From Nissolia schottii (Eukaryota > Streptophyta > Magnoliopsida > Fabales > Fabaceae): a stretch of 64,000 bases of DNA. Positions within the stretch are counted from its first letter, which is position 1; the number at the start of each line of letters is the position of its first letter. Made by a program: the position numbers and the translations under genes. The notes under the pieces are model-generated. The model saw nothing but the letters and a program-made list of their open reading frames with translations. It was not told where the DNA came from and ran no database searches. Where the stretch lies: NCBI GenBank assembly GCA_003254905.1, contig QANU01074441.1, forward strand, positions 1 to 64,000. Reading direction: 5' to 3'. Of the stretch, positions 63,493-64,000 are shown piece by piece.

Positions 63493-63623
63493 GGCGAAAA
63501 ATTGGAGGGGGGGACCAAACTTGTATGCGCTTTTTATTTTTGTTTGTACCACCGCGATTTGGTTTTGAATGAAATTTTTGCTTTGCTGTACTGTTTGCCT
63601 TGGAGGGAACTTCCGCTTAGTTG

Positions 63624-63638
63624 TGGGCCTCGGGCCCA
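63624..63638. promoter_or_regulatory. Paired site II-like motifs (TGGGCC) upstream of HEN2
   Basis: TGGGCCT and the complement of TGGGCCC form an inverted pair, TGGGCCTCGGGCCCA, about 200 bases upstream of the start codon. Site II motifs bind TCP factors and often accompany telo-boxes in housekeeping promoters. Confidence 0.45.
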
Positions 63639-64000
63639 AACCTCGAACTTTGAATTACATGCAAATGCAAATGAAATAAAAGACAAACCTTTAGGCAGTG
63701 TTTCATAAGTATGACAGAAAATATAAAATTAACGGGGGGCAAAAATATAAAATTAAAAATTGTCTTTGTGTTAAGATATTTTTTAACTAATTTTTATATT
63801 ATAAAAAAATATATAAGAGATGACTGAGCGCAAAAGATGCATCTCTTTCATAGTTCTAGAGAAAAATAAGAGACATGTCTACCAAACACTACCTTATAGA
63901 ATGGCAAGACAAAGGAAAGATCATTGAATCATAGACACACCTTTATTAGTCTTTGTAAACACAACCTTAGTCCCCGGGTTAAGGATTGAAGTGTCCTTTA

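Larger units (their letters stand above)
63425..64000. other. HEN2 leader and promoter region
   Basis: The sequence upstream of the HEN2 start includes a telo-box and two site II-like motifs listed separately. Beyond about 63700 it is AT-rich with no supportable gene. Confidence 0.5.

Noticed and set aside
62453-63568. Long plus-strand frames opposite HEN2 exon 1
   Set aside because: The minus strand encodes clear helicase motifs; the opposite frames show no known family.
1-64000. CRISPR array, bacterial operon, rRNA or tRNA gene
   Set aside because: No spaced identical repeats, no polycistronic layout, and no rRNA or tRNA sequence noticed by eye; a tRNA scan was not possible, so a missed tRNA cannot be excluded.

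Overview
The window reads as nuclear DNA of a flowering plant, most likely a legume and probably soybean (Glycine) or a close relative. The genes have many short exons with GT-AG introns, the intergenic DNA is very AT-rich, and several classes of plant transposable element are present. The biotin carboxylase and kinase products read like soybean proteins known from memory; the species call is inference.

Seven host genes could be built exon by exon. PBL17-like receptor-like cytoplasmic kinase (+, 3369-6793) and the proteasome ubiquitin receptor RPN13 (-, 8542-13389) converge. A tRNA-type pseudouridine synthase (+, 26658-30288) and a pollen-receptor-like LRR kinase (+, 31164-34195) follow the large transposon block. 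A USP-domain cytoplasmic kinase (+, 41469-46038) faces the plastid biotin carboxylase subunit of acetyl-CoA carboxylase (-, 47179-53301). The HEN2 nuclear-exosome RNA helicase (-, 55884-63424) closes the window. The four central genes resemble neighbours in the Arabidopsis At5g35360-At5g35400 interval, while the outer HEN2 and PBL17 types both sit near At2g07 in Arabidopsis. This suggests a rearranged but conserved block. The genes do not form one pathway.

The repeat landscape is layered. A CACTA DNA transposon runs off the left edge (1-850). A broken Ty3/gypsy element of the Tat type fills 14146-24934. It lies on the minus strand, carries an extra antisense coding region and 57-bp tandem repeats near its 3' end, and has a 1.5-kb probable solo LTR inserted in its left LTR. 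RTE-type LINE fragments sit in introns of RPN13 and the biotin carboxylase gene, and an RNase H-like fragment borders the gypsy element.

The most interesting object is at 39235-40342: about 220-bp terminal inverted repeats, flanked by a matching target-site duplication, enclose a broken GC-rich piece of an IRX15-type (DUF579) cell-wall gene. This is a Pack-MULE-like gene capture. Separately, a single N at 61954 inside the HEN2 gene probably stands for a longer assembly gap, because helicase motif sequence expected there is absent.

All exon coordinates were placed by hand from splice signals, reading frame and remembered family sequence. No transcript evidence was available.
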